From assembly GCA_037013685.1 (NCBI GenBank), contig CM072894.1, positions 24,241,529 through 24,305,528 on the forward strand: a stretch of DNA of 64,000 nt, read 5' to 3'. Both the position numbers and the translations under genes were made by a program. Origin of the DNA: Acridotheres tristis. Its lineage: Eukaryota; Chordata; Aves; Passeriformes; Sturnidae. The notes under the pieces were generated by a model, which was given only the letters and a program-made list of their open reading frames with translations, was not told where the DNA came from and did not search any database. Below are positions 62,226-64,000 of the stretch, piece after piece (within the stretch, counting starts at the first letter, position 1; the number at the start of each line of letters is the position of its first letter).

Positions 62226-64000
62226 GGGGAAAAAAAATAAAAATTGAGCCACATTACCCCAACTCACTGGATTTTTATATGGAAACCTATTCCCAGGTAA
62301 TTGATTTTACATTATTCATTATTTTTTTGAAATTTGAGTGGCAGCTAGAATATTATAAAAAATAATGAAACTCTCCAAAGGCAGTGGAAGTACAAATTCA
62401 AGCCCAGTTACAGGTATATGGCTCAAAGAATGCTCTTATCCTTGAAAATGAGCTTCATTTATTTTCAATACACTGAGGAAAAACAACTTCATTTGAAAAC
62501 TCAGTGTTTTGTTCATTAGCACTTTGTCTTACCTGTCTTGTTTCAAGCTCCAAAATCCTCCCACTGTTCTGATTATTTGCTTGATAGGGTGTGATTTCAG
62601 CTGAAATTTAAGAGATCAGGAATAGACAACCAGGTAATTCATTCTTGAGGAGCCACAGAGTTTGGAGTTTGTGAAGTTGAGCAGAGGGAGGAAACTCTAT
62701 TAAATCACATCCTTGCAGATGGAAACACCCCAAGCTGGGGTTAGGGGAGTTTGGACAATTGCTGGAATGATTCATTTTGCCTTACAGAGAGGGAAAAGCA
62801 TGTCACTTCCCAAAGTTCTGATACTAAACTGAGGCTGTGGTCTGTGTGAACAATGCCATGAGCCATTGCCAGACCATTGCTGCAGAAATAACTATGATGA
62901 TGTAAGACTTTATCCCTTCTTCCCTCTTCTCCCATCAGTACATTAGCACTGTTCTGCTCTCAGCTACTGCCCATGCAGCAAAGCTGAGGAAAGAGAAGCA
63001 CAAAGGCTTACATTTCTTGAGGGCTCAATGCCAGGTAGTTTTGTATCGCTTCAATAAAACCTTATCTCTTTTTAAATTGTATGTTTGTTCTCAGAAATTA
63101 CAGAAATATGTTCACTGATACTTTCCAATATGTTTTGCCTGAGGTAGGGACAAATGTTGGGAAAATACAGCCCAAGTGTTTACCTTTAGCAAAATGAGAA
63201 GGGATCAAATTTCCAGTGATCTATCAGGCAAAGCCTGGTATTGGACATTGCTGTCACCCATGAGAACAGGCAAAGTGTTAAAACCCCAAATAATCAGAAG
63301 TCTAAAAATTACATGGGGCTTGCTCCTCTCTGCTTACAAAAGCAGAAACTTTCACAATGCAATTATTGCATTCAAAGTACAATTTTTTTTGTTTTGTCAT
63401 GTAGAATCATTCAGAGGAGGCTTTCAAATGTTTTTACCATTTGACTTTTAAAGTGGTGGTGAAACAGGCTGGCACTGGTTTTAAAATGTTATTGAAACTT
63501 ATTTTTTAGGAATTTTGACCACATTCAAAGAAAGCATTTAAAAAGCTAAGTAATTCTGAAGTCTGTCAGTCACAGGAAGCTTTATGGGAGTAATTATTCC
63601 CTGTACAGCAACACAGACCTTGCGTGGCTGAAGCTCAGAACCCTGACCAGGCAGTGTCACCAAAAGTCCTGGTCACTTGTACCTCTCACACTTCCTATGC
63701 TGACTCTAATACTGATGTGATTACATACTAAACTAGACTGAGGGATTGATTCAACTGAAAACTTAAAAAAAAGAAGGCAAAAAAATTCTTCCTTGACTAT
63801 TTGAATAATTTCAGTTGGAAAAAAGTATTGTTGTCTCCAAAAAAAAAATTTAAGAGGAAAAGCCTTTCCCAGCTCTAGCTGTAGTGATGGATTAGTTTTT
63901 CTACAGGTTTCTCTCTAGGGCTTTTACAGCATTAATTTTCATAGGCAGGAATGTTGCATTAGGACTTTAAATTGCTCAGACCAAAGGCTTTTTGTGTTGT
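62226..64000. other. Noncoding sequence to window end
   Basis: AT-rich unique sequence. The two overlapping plus frames at 63176-63451 and 63241-63444 are featureless. No element or gene is visible at the right edge. Confidence 0.65.

Noticed and set aside
1..64000. Bacterial-type systems (operons, CRISPR, integrons, phage)
   Set aside because: No regularly spaced repeats with unique spacers, no Shine-Dalgarno-led gene runs and no long frames. The CR1 and ERVL remnants show vertebrate nuclear DNA.

Overview
This window reads as avian nuclear DNA, most likely from a songbird. Two old mobile-element fragments support this. One is a 3'-terminal CR1 LINE fragment (about 16860-17171) that still encodes the C-terminal end of CR1 ORF2 and ends in the typical ATTCTATGATTCT tail. 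The other is the 5' part of an ERVL-type long terminal repeat (about 57548-57806) of a kind I recognise from passerine genomes. The rest also fits a vertebrate chromosome: AT-rich sequence with few CpGs, poly-A and poly-T tracts, short AC/GT and TA microsatellites, and no operon-like packing.

I find no protein-coding gene, exon, rRNA, tRNA or CRISPR array that I can support. The longest open frames are 120-150 codons. They lack recognisable domains, overlap one another on both strands, and look like chance frames. The window is therefore either intergenic (gene-desert-like) or lies inside a very large intron. The sequence alone does not say which, and I cannot name the locus.

Layout: 1-16000 is unique AT-rich sequence with candidate conserved blocks near 1.55, 7.85 and 14.9 kb and an IRF-like inverted pair at 9.38 kb. 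At 16.0-17.2 kb a cluster of four CDX/HOX13-like sites is followed by the CR1 fragment. 17.2-31.5 kb is unique sequence with a candidate conserved block at 23.96-24.49 kb, a 22-T tract at 28.0 kb and a possible LTR remnant at 31.5 kb. 31.6-41.4 kb is very AT-rich with TA and TTG simple repeats. 41.4-47.0 kb is the most structured part: two long perfect inverted repeats (one a double POU octamer), a GT-rich tract, a local GC-rich patch, three TAATCA motifs spaced exactly 10 bp apart, and a long conserved-looking block. 47-57.5 kb is mostly plain sequence with simple repeats. 57.5-57.8 kb is the ERVL LTR. 58-64 kb is unique sequence with the most conserved-looking block of the window at 61.69-61.96 kb.

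If the window has a function, it is most plausibly long-range regulation: a few homeodomain/POU-rich noncoding blocks in a gene-poor region. That is inference from motif density and texture and was not tested by alignment. I found no novel multi-gene system.
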